The translations under genes were made by a program, and so were the position numbers. Source: Burkholderia pyrrocinia (lineage in GTDB: Bacteria > Pseudomonadota > Gammaproteobacteria > Burkholderiales > Burkholderiaceae). From it: DNA of 64,000 nucleotides. The stretch is taken from NCBI RefSeq assembly GCF_018417535.1, contig NZ_CP070977.1:558001-622000 (forward strand), written 5' to 3'. Below the pieces are notes generated by a model. The model saw only the letters and a program-made list of their open reading frames with translations, made no database searches and was not told the origin of the DNA. Of this stretch, positions 43,435-51,564 are shown piece after piece; position 1 is the first letter of the stretch; each line of letters opens with the position of its first letter.

Positions 43435-44022
43435 ATGAAACCGCTGCTGCGAGCCGTGCTGATCATCGATGCCGTGCTGCTGCTGGCGTTCGGCGTGCTG
43501 TTCGTGCTGACGCCCTGGCAGTCGCTCTTCAATGCGCTGCAGCTTGCGAACGTCCAGCCGGCGATGCTCGGCCAGGCGTTCGGCATCGCGTTGCTCGGGC
43601 TCGCGTGGCTCGCGTTTCATGCGGCGTTCAACGGCGATCTCACCGCGCCCGTCGCGCGGTCGGTCGGCCACGTGTACTGGCTGACCGGCGTACTGACGAT
43701 CGTCTGGTCGATCGGCACCGGCAGCGGTCCCGCGCTCGCGGCCGCCGGCAGGGTGCTGTCGGCCGTGGCCGGGGTCGCGCTGATCGTGCTCGGCCTCGGC
43801 GGCGTGCGGCTCGCATCGGCCGTGCGCCGGCGCGAGAAAGCGCAGGCGCTCGACGCGCGCGCACCGGCACAGCCGGCGATGGCGCCGGCGTCTTCGCCCG
43901 CACCGCAGCGTGTCGAACCCGTCGTCAGCCGCCCCGCGGCGCCCACGGCGCCGTCGTCGGCCGCATCCAGCCAATCGTCAGGCGGCGTCGCACTCGACGA
44001 GCGCCCGCCGATGCAGGATTGA
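43435..44022 (+). CDS. Hypothetical small membrane protein between guaB and guaA
   Basis: A 195-residue protein with four hydrophobic helices in the first 125 residues (LLRAVLIIDAVLLLAFGVLFVL; FGIALLGLAWLAFHAAF; HVYWLTGVLTIVWSIG; LSAVAGVALIVLGLGGVRL, in separate segments) and a low-complexity Ala/Pro/Ser tail that is probably cytoplasmic. No family recognised with confidence. It starts 6 nt after the guaB stop, so it is co-transcribed with the GMP pathway. Confidence 0.75.
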   Translation: MKPLLRAVLIIDAVLLLAFGVLFVLTPWQSLFNALQLANVQPAMLGQAFGIALLGLAWLAFHAAFNGDLTAPVARSVGHVYWLTGVLTIVWSIGTGSGPALAAAGRVLSAVAGVALIVLGLGGVRLASAVRRREKAQALDARAPAQPAMAPASSPAPQRVEPVVSRPAAPTAPSSAASSQSSGGVALDERPPMQD

Positions 44023-44129
44023 CCGGCCATGCGTCGCGCGTGCCGCCTGCCGCCCGACGCCGCTGTCCATGCTATTGACGCAGCGCATGACGCGCTGCTT
44101 TTCTTATTCTCTTCATCCCGTCCGCAGCC

Positions 44130-45749
44130 ATGCACGACAAAATCCTGATTCTCGACTTCGGTTCGCAAGTCACCCAACTGATCGCACGGCGTGTGCGTGA
44201 AGCGCACGTCTACTGCGAAATCCATCCGAACGATGTGTCCGACGAGTTCGTCCGCGAGTTCGCACCGAAGGCGGTGATCCTGTCGGGCAGCCATGCGAGC
44301 ACGTACGAAGACCATCAACTGCGCGCGCCGCAGGCCGTATGGGATCTCGGCGTGCCGGTGCTCGGCATCTGCTACGGCATGCAGACGATGGCCGTGCAGC
44401 TCGGCGGCAAGGTCGAGTGGAGCGACCATCGCGAATTCGGCTATGCGGAAATGCGCGCGCACGGCCATACGCGCCTGCTCGACGGCATCGAGGATTTCAC
44501 GACGGCCGAAGGCCACGGGATGCTGAAGGTCTGGATGAGCCACGGCGACAAGGTTGCCGAGCTGCCGCCGGGCTTCGCGCTGATGGCGTCGACGCCGAGC
44601 TGCCCGATCGCCGGCATGGCCGACGAGGCGCGCGGCTACTACGCGGTGCAGTTCCACCCGGAAGTCACGCACACGGTGAAGGGCCGCCAGATCATCGAGC
44701 GTTTCGTGCTGCAGATCGCCGGCGCGAAGCCCGACTGGATCATGCGTAACCACATCGAGGAAGCCGTCGCGAAGATTCGCGAGCAGGTGGGCGACGAGGA
44801 AGTGATTCTTGGCCTGTCGGGCGGCGTCGATTCGAGCGTCGCGGCCGCGCTGATCCATCGCGCAATCGGCGATCAGCTCACCTGCGTGTTCGTCGACCAC
44901 GGCCTGCTGCGCCTGAACGAAGGCAAGATGGTGCTCGACATGTTCGAGGGCCGTCTGCACGCGAAGGTCGTGCACGTCGACGCAGCCGACCAGTTCCTCG
45001 GCCACCTGACCGGCGTGACCGATCCGGAAGCGAAGCGCAAGATCATCGGTCGCGAATTCGTCGAGGTGTTCCAGGCCGAGGCGAAGAAGCTGTCGAAGGC
45101 GAAGTGGCTCGCGCAGGGCACGATCTATCCGGATGTGGTCGAATCGGGCGGCACGAAGACGAAGAAGGCGACGACGATCAAGAGCCATCACAACGTCGGC
45201 GGCCTGCCGGAAACGCTCGGCCTGAAGCTGCTCGAGCCGCTGCGCGACCTGTTCAAGGACGAAGTGCGCGAGCTGGGCGTCGCGCTCGGCCTGCCGGCGG
45301 AGATGGTGTACCGTCATCCGTTCCCGGGCCCGGGCCTCGGCGTGCGGATTCTCGGCGAAGTGAAGCGCGAATACGCGGACCTGCTGCGCCGCGCGGACGC
45401 GATCTTCATCGAGGAGCTGCGCAACACGACCGCGACCGCGCAGGATGCGGCGGCCGGCCTGTGCGGCGAAGCCGATGTCGGCAAGAGCTGGTACGACCTG
45501 ACGAGCCAGGCGTTCGCGGTGTTCCTGCCGGTGAAGTCGGTCGGCGTGATGGGCGATGGCCGTACGTACGACTACGTGACGTCGCTGCGCGCGGTGCAGA
45601 CCACCGACTTCATGACCGCACACTGGGCGCACCTGCCGTACGCGCTGCTCGGCCGCGCGTCGAACCGGATCATCAACGAGGTGCGCGGGATCAACCGTGT
45701 GGTGTACGACATCTCGGGGAAGCCGCCGGCGACGATCGAGTGGGAGTAA
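44130..45749 (+). CDS. guaA: GMP synthase (glutamine-hydrolysing)
   Basis: Aminates XMP to GMP with ammonia from glutamine. The 539 residues have a class I amidotransferase domain with nucleophile C81 (LGICYGMQ) and its His/Glu pair (QFHPEVTHT), the ATP pyrophosphatase P-loop SGGVDSS (230-236), and the C-terminal dimerisation domain ending in PPATIEWE. The terminal GAGTGGGA sequence is the stretch used as an integration site by some mobile elements in other bacteria; it is intact here. Confidence 0.98.
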   Translation: MHDKILILDFGSQVTQLIARRVREAHVYCEIHPNDVSDEFVREFAPKAVILSGSHASTYEDHQLRAPQAVWDLGVPVLGICYGMQTMAVQLGGKVEWSDHREFGYAEMRAHGHTRLLDGIEDFTTAEGHGMLKVWMSHGDKVAELPPGFALMASTPSCPIAGMADEARGYYAVQFHPEVTHTVKGRQIIERFVLQIAGAKPDWIMRNHIEEAVAKIREQVGDEEVILGLSGGVDSSVAAALIHRAIGDQLTCVFVDHGLLRLNEGKMVLDMFEGRLHAKVVHVDAADQFLGHLTGVTDPEAKRKIIGREFVEVFQAEAKKLSKAKWLAQGTIYPDVVESGGTKTKKATTIKSHHNVGGLPETLGLKLLEPLRDLFKDEVRELGVALGLPAEMVYRHPFPGPGLGVRILGEVKREYADLLRRADAIFIEELRNTTATAQDAAAGLCGEADVGKSWYDLTSQAFAVFLPVKSVGVMGDGRTYDYVTSLRAVQTTDFMTAHWAHLPYALLGRASNRIINEVRGINRVVYDISGKPPATIEWE

Positions 45750-46312
45750 TTGGACGTCCGGCACGGACCGGTACGACCTGGCAGCAGAAGACATCCAAGC
45801 CCGCGTCACAGCGGGCTTTTTTCGTTTTTGGCCTGGCTGGCGCCATCGCCCGGTTGGAGCATCGAGCGGATTTCGTGTTTCATCGACAAGAACACACCGA
45901 GAACATTCGTGCGCCATGAGGCGTCGCGGGTGCCTTTATTTCTGCTCTCGTTCAACCAGCGGCTCCGCTCATCGACTGCACCATGCCGTACCCAATCGTT
46001 ACCTGCAACCAGTTGAAGCGCAAAAGGCGCGGGTTGAAACAGCGTCCGCGTGTTGCGTAGCGAGGCCGCTTGACGGAGAAGTCGTTAAACGACGTGCTGC
46101 TACCCCCAATTTCGCCGCGATTGTAATCGAGCGTAATTGATTGCTCTGCGCGCTCAGCCTAATTTCTTCCCGGCAGGGGCTCTTCGCGGATGGCTGGCCC
46201 AAGCCGCCACGGAGATTGTGATGAACGTTATCGATGCGTGACTCGCGCAAGCCAGATTCGGGCTATACAACCCCGGCTTTCGGTTTTTCAACTCACAGCA
46301 GGAGAAATTGTC
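45750..46312 (+). other. 563-nt stretch downstream of guaA without a recognised gene
   Basis: After the guaA terminator the DNA becomes visibly A/T-richer and no open frame looks coding: short frames such as 45750-46016 lack a ribosome site and family features. A TATACA hexamer at 46264-46269 could be the -10 of the downstream 97-residue gene. No direct repeat of the guaA end was found. Confidence 0.6.
45797..45824 (+). terminator. Terminator of guaA
   Basis: An 8-bp stem AAGCCCGC/GCGGGCTT with a 6-nt loop, followed by a T-run, 48 nt after the guaA stop. Confidence 0.85.
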
Positions 46313-46606
46313 ATGTCGAACGAAAAATTCAGCGAAATTCAAAGGTTCGCGGAGAAGGCGGACGATTTGAAACGCGTAGAGGTTGAGTCAATCCAGCTGG
46401 GCTATTGGGACAAGCAGGATACTCTTCCTTTCATGCTCAATAACGAGGGGGGGAATTCGTTTGAAGTGAATGCCTCGAACACGGCGTTGCTGATCCAGAT
46501 TGGAAACGCGCTCACGGCGCTTGGGCAGAAGCGGAAGGTCGTGGCCTATCTGGGAGACCTCAGCCACGGAGGTACCCTCAAAGTGCTCCTTATCGGCCTT
46601 GCATAG
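46313..46606 (+). CDS. Hypothetical protein, 97 residues, in an A/T-richer patch
   Basis: No family recognised. The protein (MSNEKFSEIQRFAEKADDLK...) is acidic at the start and ends in a hydrophobic GTLKVLLIGLA; it looks like one small alpha/beta domain without signal peptide, cysteines or membrane span. An AGGAGAA site lies 6 nt before the ATG, and codon use is less GC-biased than in neighbours, both of which support a real and possibly acquired gene. It stands alone between the guaA terminator and palindromic DNA. Confidence 0.65.
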   Translation: MSNEKFSEIQRFAEKADDLKRVEVESIQLGYWDKQDTLPFMLNNEGGNSFEVNASNTALLIQIGNALTALGQKRKVVAYLGDLSHGGTLKVLLIGLA

Positions 46607-46690
46607 TACGAAAAATAAGTCGCGACTCAGTGAGTCAGCGTCGTGGGCGGCCACAAAATGGCCGTCCTGCCGTTTCCTTGTATTAGTTGA

Positions 46691-46718
46691 CTGCCCCCGG
46701 TTTTAAAACCGGGGGCAG
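46691..46718. repeat. 28-nt perfect palindrome
   Basis: CTGCCCCCGGTTTT followed by its exact complement, 14-bp arms with no spacer, extendable by 3 more pairs past one bulged G (46688-46722). There is no T-tract, so a simple terminator role is not certain. Confidence 0.85.
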
Positions 46719-46728
46719 GTCAGACAAG

Positions 46729-46760
46729 AAAACGGCTTGGCAGGTTGCCAAGCCGGTTTT
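46729..46760. terminator. Hairpin terminator downstream of the exonuclease gene
   Basis: A 10-bp stem (CGGCTTGGCA with TGCCAAGCCG) with a 3-nt loop and A/T flanks (AAAA on one side, TTTT on the other), 44 nt after the leftward exonuclease stop. It can serve that gene, and the rightward orphan gene as well. Confidence 0.7.
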
Positions 46761-46803
46761 CGTTAATGGATTGCGCAAGTCAGAGCCATCGCGCCTCGGT
46801 TTC

Positions 46804-47421
46804 TCATGCGGGCGAGCCCACGAGCGAACGCAGGTATGTTGGCACGTTCGCCTTCGCCGTTGCCTGGACACGTGTCATGAGCGCGTGATCGATACGATCC
46901 AGTCCATAAGTCCGCGCAATGTCCTGCTGCAGCCGGCACCACAGATGGCTGGCCATCTCGGCATCGACCATCGCCCGGTGCGCACGTCCCGATTTCGGCA
47001 ACCGCAGCATGTCTGCCAGGCTCGACAGGCGATGACTCAGCGCGTCCGGGTAAATGCGTCGCGCGACGAGCATCGTGCAGGCAAAGGCATGCTCGGCCGA
47101 CATGCCGAGAAGCCCGAGTTCTGCCTGCCAGAACCGCTTGTCGAAACCGGCGTTGTGGGCGACGACCGCATGCTTGCCGACGAACGCCGCCGCTTCCTTC
47201 ATGACTTTCGCCGCCGGGGGAGCCGATGCAATCATTTCGTTCGTGATGCCGGTCAGCGCGACGACGTCCGACGGTATGCGTCTGCCTGCATTCATCAGGC
47301 TCTGGAAACGGTCGACGACTTGTCCGTCCCGGAGCAGGATGACGGCGATTTCGGTCGCACGGTCGCCCAGATTCGGCGAAAGTCCGGTTGTTTCGAAGTC
47401 CAGTACCGCAACGGTTTGCAT
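46804..47421 (-). CDS. DEDDh-type 3'-5' exonuclease (DnaQ-like)
   Basis: A 205-residue exonuclease domain with all DEDDh residues visible: D8 and E10 (LDFETTG), D94 (HNAGFD), H148 and D153 (HRAMVDAE). This is the fold of the polymerase III epsilon proofreading subunit, but it is short and lacks the epsilon C-terminal tail, so it is probably a stand-alone nuclease for DNA or RNA. The ATG at 47421 has an AGGA site 7 nt upstream; a GTG at 47442 in the same frame is less likely. Confidence 0.88.
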   Translation of the reverse strand: MQTVAVLDFETTGLSPNLGDRATEIAVILLRDGQVVDRFQSLMNAGRRIPSDVVALTGITNEMIASAPPAAKVMKEAAAFVGKHAVVAHNAGFDKRFWQAELGLLGMSAEHAFACTMLVARRIYPDALSHRLSSLADMLRLPKSGRAHRAMVDAEMASHLWCRLQQDIARTYGLDRIDHALMTRVQATAKANVPTYLRSLVGSPA

Positions 47422-47656
47422 GGTCGAATCCTGTTGCTTCACGCGGTGTCGTTCAGAGTGGCCGAGAGGTTAGCATCTTCAGGCCTGCGACAGGCTCGTT
47501 CAGCCCGAGAAACGACCGTCCATGCGGCGCACGCCGACCCGATCGACGATCCGGACAGCCCGCTAGTTCGACCCGATCCGCCGTTGGCTCGGCAGGACGC
47601 ACGACGATGCAACAGGGTGCAGGCCTCCGACTAACGGCAGCCCATTGATCCGTGCG

Positions 47657-48322
47657 TCATGCCGCAAGCCCGCTGCCACTTTCAACCATCCGGATCGGGC
47701 CCGTGGCTTGTCCTGCACCCTGCCTGATGCTGAACTCGATCAGATCTTCGTAAATCTCTTGCTGCCCGGCAGGCAGCAAGGGCAGCAGCGTCTCGCGCCG
47801 CTTGTCCGCGTCGAACATCGATTCCACCAGCCATCCCGTCAGATAGAGCGATGCAAGGCATCCGCCCGCGCTCGCGACGTTGCCGTGGCACACCAGCGGC
47901 TGGTCCATCACTTGCAGCTCGAGTGCCTGCAAACCCTTCCGCGCTTCGGGATGCGTCGTGGCGCGGCGCTGGGGCAGCAGCCCGAGCCGTTCAAGAATGA
48001 AGGCGCCGGCGCAGATCGACCCGACAAGCTGCCGTTCGGGATCGAGATCGAACGACGGCAGGAAATCCGGATGGGCGAGCGCGGCCGGTACGCCTTCCTT
48101 GCCGCTCGAAAAGAGGACCGCGTCGGCGCGATGGGTGTCGGCGAGCGGGCCGTGTGTCGGGATGGCCAGGCCATGTGCGGAATGCAGCACCGGCTGTGCG
48201 CCCAGAATCCGGACGCGCCAGTCCCTGTTGTTGCGGCCAAGAATGTCCCACATCAGGAACAGGTCGATGTCGGTGAACCGGTCGAATGCGACGAGCGCGA
48301 TGTATTTCAAGGCGGACTCCAT
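47657..48322 (-). CDS. DJ-1/PfpI-family protein (isonitrile hydratase-like)
   Basis: A 221-residue protein of the DJ-1/PfpI superfamily, with the nucleophile elbow GSICAGA and cysteine C104, and the start pattern ALVAFDRFTDIDLFLMWDIL seen in the InhA/GlxA subgroup. There is no AraC-type DNA-binding domain, so it is an enzyme-like member rather than a GlxA regulator; substrate unknown. It is divergent from a TetR regulator 84 nt away that probably controls it. Confidence 0.8.
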   Translation of the reverse strand: MESALKYIALVAFDRFTDIDLFLMWDILGRNNRDWRVRILGAQPVLHSAHGLAIPTHGPLADTHRADAVLFSSGKEGVPAALAHPDFLPSFDLDPERQLVGSICAGAFILERLGLLPQRRATTHPEARKGLQALELQVMDQPLVCHGNVASAGGCLASLYLTGWLVESMFDADKRRETLLPLLPAGQQEIYEDLIEFSIRQGAGQATGPIRMVESGSGLAA

Positions 48323-48356
48323 GCGTAGTGGCGCGATGCCGGAAGCGGCGGCGGCC

Positions 48357-48384
48357 GTGATAGAGTTCGCAGCCTATCTGTCCA
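48357..48384 (-). promoter_or_regulatory. Candidate promoter of the DJ-1/PfpI gene
   Basis: Read leftward: TGGACA (5 of 6 -35 matches), 16-nt spacer, TATCAC (-10), 35 nt before the start codon. The TetR palindrome lies just upstream of the -35. Confidence 0.5.
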
Positions 48385-48391
48385 TGCGGCA

Positions 48392-48410
48392 CCATACACA
48401 GCCTGTATGG
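48392..48410. promoter_or_regulatory. Candidate TetR operator overlapping the regulator's start codon
   Basis: A 19-nt dyad, CCATACA-5 nt-TGTATGG, in the divergent region. Its right arm covers the first ATG of the tetR gene (48407), and its left arm lies 7 nt from the DJ-1 promoter's -35, a position suited to control both genes. Confidence 0.5.
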
Positions 48411-48973
48411 CGATGACGATGAGCACACTGACGCGAAACGACTGGATTGCAGCGGGCTTCGACGCCCTCGACGGGGAAGGGTATGCGGGCATTTCAGCCG
48501 AGAGCCTCGCACGACGGCTGAACGTGACCCGCGGATCGTTCTATCACCACTTCCGCAATCGCGAGGACTTCGTCAGGACGCTGCTGACTGCGTGGGAGGA
48601 CGACTACACCGCGCGTATGCTTGCGTATGCGGCGGGTGGCCGCGGTGCCGGCGACACGCTGGCGCGCTATCTGCGCATTGCGGCCGAGAAGCGGCCCGGG
48701 CGTGAAATCGCGATCCGCGCGTGGGCGCTGCACGATCCGCTGGTCGCGGAATTCCAGCAGCGCGTCGATGCGGCGCGGCTCGCGTTTGCGATCGACACGT
48801 CGCGCCGGCTGGTGCGCACGTCGGGCGAGGCCGAGATCGTCGGGCAGGCCGTGCATTTGTGCCTGATCGGTGGGCAACAGGCCGGGCTGCGGCGCGATGC
48901 CGACCGGTTCAACGGTTTCATGCAGCGCGCCTTCGCGATCGCCGAACGTGTGCTGCCGATGCGTCGCGCATGA
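48407..48973 (+). CDS. TetR-family transcriptional regulator
   Basis: A 188-residue repressor with an N-terminal helix-turn-helix typical of TetR (AAGFDALDGEGYAGISAESLARRLNVTRGSFYHHF in pieces, residues about 15-50) and an all-helical ligand domain. Three in-frame ATGs (48407, 48413, 48419) compete; the first gives the longest frame but overlaps the proposed operator, so 48413 or 48419 is also possible. The likely target is the divergent DJ-1/PfpI gene. Confidence 0.85.
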   Translation: MAMTMSTLTRNDWIAAGFDALDGEGYAGISAESLARRLNVTRGSFYHHFRNREDFVRTLLTAWEDDYTARMLAYAAGGRGAGDTLARYLRIAAEKRPGREIAIRAWALHDPLVAEFQQRVDAARLAFAIDTSRRLVRTSGEAEIVGQAVHLCLIGGQQAGLRRDADRFNGFMQRAFAIAERVLPMRRA

Positions 48974-49106
48974 CGCGTCACGCGCGACGCGGGTGCTCTT
49001 CGGTGCGCGTGACGCGTGCGTAGAGCGGATTCGGTATCAACCGGCCGCGTTCGCGTGTCGATATGCGTACGGCGTGAGCTGCAGCCCGATATCGCGCGCC
49101 TCGAGG

Positions 49107-49571
49107 TTACGCGGGTTCCTGTGAGGACGGCTGGACAGCACGATAGCGCAGATGAATCAGCGGATAAGCCCGCCCCTGTCCATCGAGCGCCGATCGCCCG
49201 CAGCGCTCGAATCCGAGCCGTTCATAGAATCCCGCCGCCGCTTCGTTTTGCTCGTTGACGTCGGTCGACAGGTCGGGATGACGCCTGAGCGCTGCTTCGA
49301 CAAGCAGCCGCCCGACACCCGCGCCATGGTGAGCGGGATCGACGAACAGCGCTTCCATGTGACTGCCGTCGAGCAGCATGAAGCCGATCGCGCGATCGTC
49401 ATCATCGACAGCGAGATCGAGCGGCGCGCCGGGCAGAAATGTCACGACTTCGGATTCGATTTCACGACGGTCGTCGTCGCTCAGGAAGTGGTGCGTTGCA
49501 TCGACTGCGCCGCGCCAGATGTCGAGTACGCGTGTGCCGTCGGCCTCGGTAGACTTGCGAATTCTGATCAT
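49107..49571 (-). CDS. yjaB: GNAT-family N-acetyltransferase, YjaB-like
   Basis: Acetyl-CoA-dependent N-acetyltransferase of 154 residues. The sequence follows E. coli YjaB along its length: IWRGAVDATHHFLS, FLPGAPLDLAVDD, GFMLLDGSHMEALFVDP, then the acetyl-CoA loop HGAGVGRLLV and DVNEQNEAAAGFYERLGF. YjaB has been reported to acetylate proteins; the substrate here is unknown. It is followed by no clear partner gene. Confidence 0.85.
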   Translation of the reverse strand: MIRIRKSTEADGTRVLDIWRGAVDATHHFLSDDDRREIESEVVTFLPGAPLDLAVDDDDRAIGFMLLDGSHMEALFVDPAHHGAGVGRLLVEAALRRHPDLSTDVNEQNEAAAGFYERLGFERCGRSALDGQGRAYPLIHLRYRAVQPSSQEPA

Positions 49572-49668
49572 GGTTTGACGTGTTGTGGTTCGGAGATCGG
49601 CGGGTAGCCGACACCGTCATGGCCCTGATCGGGCTGCCCGCACCGGACGCGGGAAAGACGGCGGAAAT

Positions 49669-50160
49669 TCAAGTAGCGATTGGACGCTGCGCGTCGCCAA
49701 GGGCTGCGGCCCGTTCGATCGCCCGTCGCGCGACGTCGCGCACACCCGCACTCATCGGCAAGTCGTTGCGATCAAGTTCGTCGACGCCGAACCAGCGCGC
49801 ATCGAGCGCGTCATCGCCGGCGGCAGGCGTACCGTGCAACCATCGGCACAGCACCGCGACCATGATGAAATGCTGACGTACGTCGCCGTCAGCATCGTAA
49901 TCGAACGCATCGAGCGCCGTAAAGGCGTCCAGCGCTTCGACGTCGACGGTCGTCTCTTCGGCGATCTCGCGAACGACCGCGTCCGCGATCGGCTCGCCCG
50001 GTTCGATCTTGCCGCCGGGGAACCCCCAGCAGCCCGCATCGGGCGGATTCGCGCGGCGCACGAGCAGCACGTCGCGTTCGCGCAGCACGATGCCGATCAC
50101 GGCGGGAACGGGGCGTACGGACGTGGTAGCGCCGATCGCGGAGCGTGACGATCCGGACAT
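49669..50160 (-). CDS. Nudix hydrolase with a degenerate Nudix box
   Basis: A 163-residue Nudix-fold pyrophosphohydrolase (ADP-ribose/NTP type). The Nudix box runs from G50 to V72 (GKIEPGEPIADAVVREIAEETTV): the glutamates E56, E65, E68 and E69 and R64 are present, but the usual Gly after EEx is T71. Catalysis may still work because the metal-binding glutamates are kept. The substrate cannot be predicted. Same strand as the dehydrogenase upstream, 55 nt apart. Confidence 0.85.
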   Translation of the reverse strand: MSGSSRSAIGATTSVRPVPAVIGIVLRERDVLLVRRANPPDAGCWGFPGGKIEPGEPIADAVVREIAEETTVDVEALDAFTALDAFDYDADGDVRQHFIMVAVLCRWLHGTPAAGDDALDARWFGVDELDRNDLPMSAGVRDVARRAIERAAALGDAQRPIAT

Positions 50161-50215
50161 GGCTGCGCCTATGCGCCGGTGCGCGAGAACGCGTGTGCGT
50201 GTGCGTGCGGGTGAC

Positions 50216-51100
50216 TCATCGTGCGTCTCCGGTGCGCTGCTCGATCGCGTGGATCACCGCGACCATGTCAGACGATCCGTATCCGGCCTGTTCGGTTTCG
50301 CCGTAAAGCGCATGGCAGATGTCGAGCAGCGGCGACGCGATGCCGGCGCTGCGCGCGGATTCGGCGACGAGGCGCGCATTCTTCAGCACGTCGGTGATCG
50401 CGGCCTGCACCGCGAAATCCGCCGCGACGAGCTTGCCGAGTTTCACGCGCGACACGTCGCTCGCCATCGGGCCGGCGTTCAGCACGTCGGCGAAGCGCGC
50501 GAGATCGATGCCTTGGCGCTGCGCGAAATGCGTGGCCTCGGTCAGGCCGGTGACCATCGTGATCAGGAACAGGTTGACGGCGAGCTTCATCGTCAGCGCC
50601 GACGGGACATCGCCGCACACGAAGCTGTCGCGGCATAGCGGCTTCACGAGCGCGCGGACGGTATCGACGTCGTCCGGCGCGCCGGCGAGCATCACGACGA
50701 GTTGACCGGTTTCGGCCGGCTTGCGCGACCCCGACACGGGCGCTTCGACGTAACGGCCCGACGCGGCAGCGATTTCATCGGCCAGTACACGCGAATACTC
50801 GGGTGCGTTCGTGCCCATGTTCACGATGGTGTGCCCGCCGACACGGGCGGCGAAGCCGGGCGTGCCGCGTGCGAGGACGGCGTCGATCGCCGCGTCGTTC
50901 GCGAGCATCAGGATCACGGTGCGGCAGGAAGCGAACACGTCGTCGACGTGTTCGGCGACGCGCGCGCCGGCGTCGCGCAGCGCATCGTCATTGCCGTTCG
51001 ACCGGCTCCACACGACGAGCGGCGTGCCGGCCCGCGCGAGGTTGAGTGCCATCGGCGTGCCCATCACGCCGAGGCCGATGAATCCGACTGCCGTTTGCAT
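50216..51100 (-). CDS. NAD(P)-dependent beta-hydroxyacid dehydrogenase (3-hydroxyisobutyrate dehydrogenase family)
   Basis: A 294-residue enzyme of the 3-hydroxyisobutyrate/tartronate semialdehyde reductase family. It has the N-terminal dinucleotide loop GFIGLGVMGTPMA, the substrate motif PVSGSRKPAETG (121-132; the usual family form is GGxxGA, so this region is divergent) and the catalytic lysine K172 (ALTMKLAVNLF). It may be closer to the GLYR/succinic semialdehyde reductase branch, which also reads PVSGSKxPAExG. The ATG at 51100 has AGGAG upstream. Confidence 0.85.
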   Translation of the reverse strand: MQTAVGFIGLGVMGTPMALNLARAGTPLVVWSRSNGNDDALRDAGARVAEHVDDVFASCRTVILMLANDAAIDAVLARGTPGFAARVGGHTIVNMGTNAPEYSRVLADEIAAASGRYVEAPVSGSRKPAETGQLVVMLAGAPDDVDTVRALVKPLCRDSFVCGDVPSALTMKLAVNLFLITMVTGLTEATHFAQRQGIDLARFADVLNAGPMASDVSRVKLGKLVAADFAVQAAITDVLKNARLVAESARSAGIASPLLDICHALYGETEQAGYGSSDMVAVIHAIEQRTGDAR

Positions 51101-51222
51101 GTCCTTGCTCCTGTGGAAGGGGAAGTGCAGCGTGCGGTCGTCAGTATCGCAGCGTTTTCGGGCGCATGCCGGCGGCGCGCATCGAGGCACGCTGTGCCCG
51201 ATGCAACGGCGGCCGCCGATGG

Positions 51223-51564
51223 TCAGCCTGCGAGATCGCCGGATGTGCGCATGCAATGCGCCGCGATGTTTGCATCCGTCTCGCGCTTGCCGAGTTCCAC
51301 CAGATACGGCCACGGGTAGATGCCGCGCGCATGACCGTCGCCGAACAGCAGGCGGATGCCGTAACCGGCCGGCTCCACGCCATCCAGTGTGAGGTTCGGC
51401 ATCGCGTCGACAACGTTCCCGTCGAGCCGGATCTTTCGACATGCGGCACATGGGCAGTCACTGCGCAATTGTGCGTAACCGATGCGATGCATGACGCCGC
51501 CCGGCCAGCGCAATGTCAACGCATGGGCCGTATGATCGAGCGCGATTTCGATCGGCGGCGTCAT
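51223..51564 (-). CDS. DUF971-domain protein
   Basis: A 113-residue protein consisting only of a DUF971 domain (also found at the N-terminus of gamma-butyrobetaine hydroxylase and the C-terminus of the Fe-S carrier HCF101). It carries a cysteine cluster CPCAAC near residue 36 and the family sequence GIRLLFGDGHARGIYPWPYL. A role in Fe-S or metal handling for the ferredoxin encoded upstream is an inference. Its start overlaps the HEAT-repeat gene stop by 4 nt. Confidence 0.85.
   Translation of the reverse strand: MTPPIEIALDHTAHALTLRWPGGVMHRIGYAQLRSDCPCAACRKIRLDGNVVDAMPNLTLDGVEPAGYGIRLLFGDGHARGIYPWPYLVELGKRETDANIAAHCMRTSGDLAG

Noticed and set aside
40735..43974. 1079-codon leftward open frame opposite DUF2182 and guaB
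   Set aside because: Spans an intergenic region and several real genes, with no domain pattern.
46687..47634. 315-codon rightward frame across the palindromes and exonuclease gene
   Set aside because: Begins inside the palindrome and runs antisense to a DEDDh exonuclease with all active-site residues.
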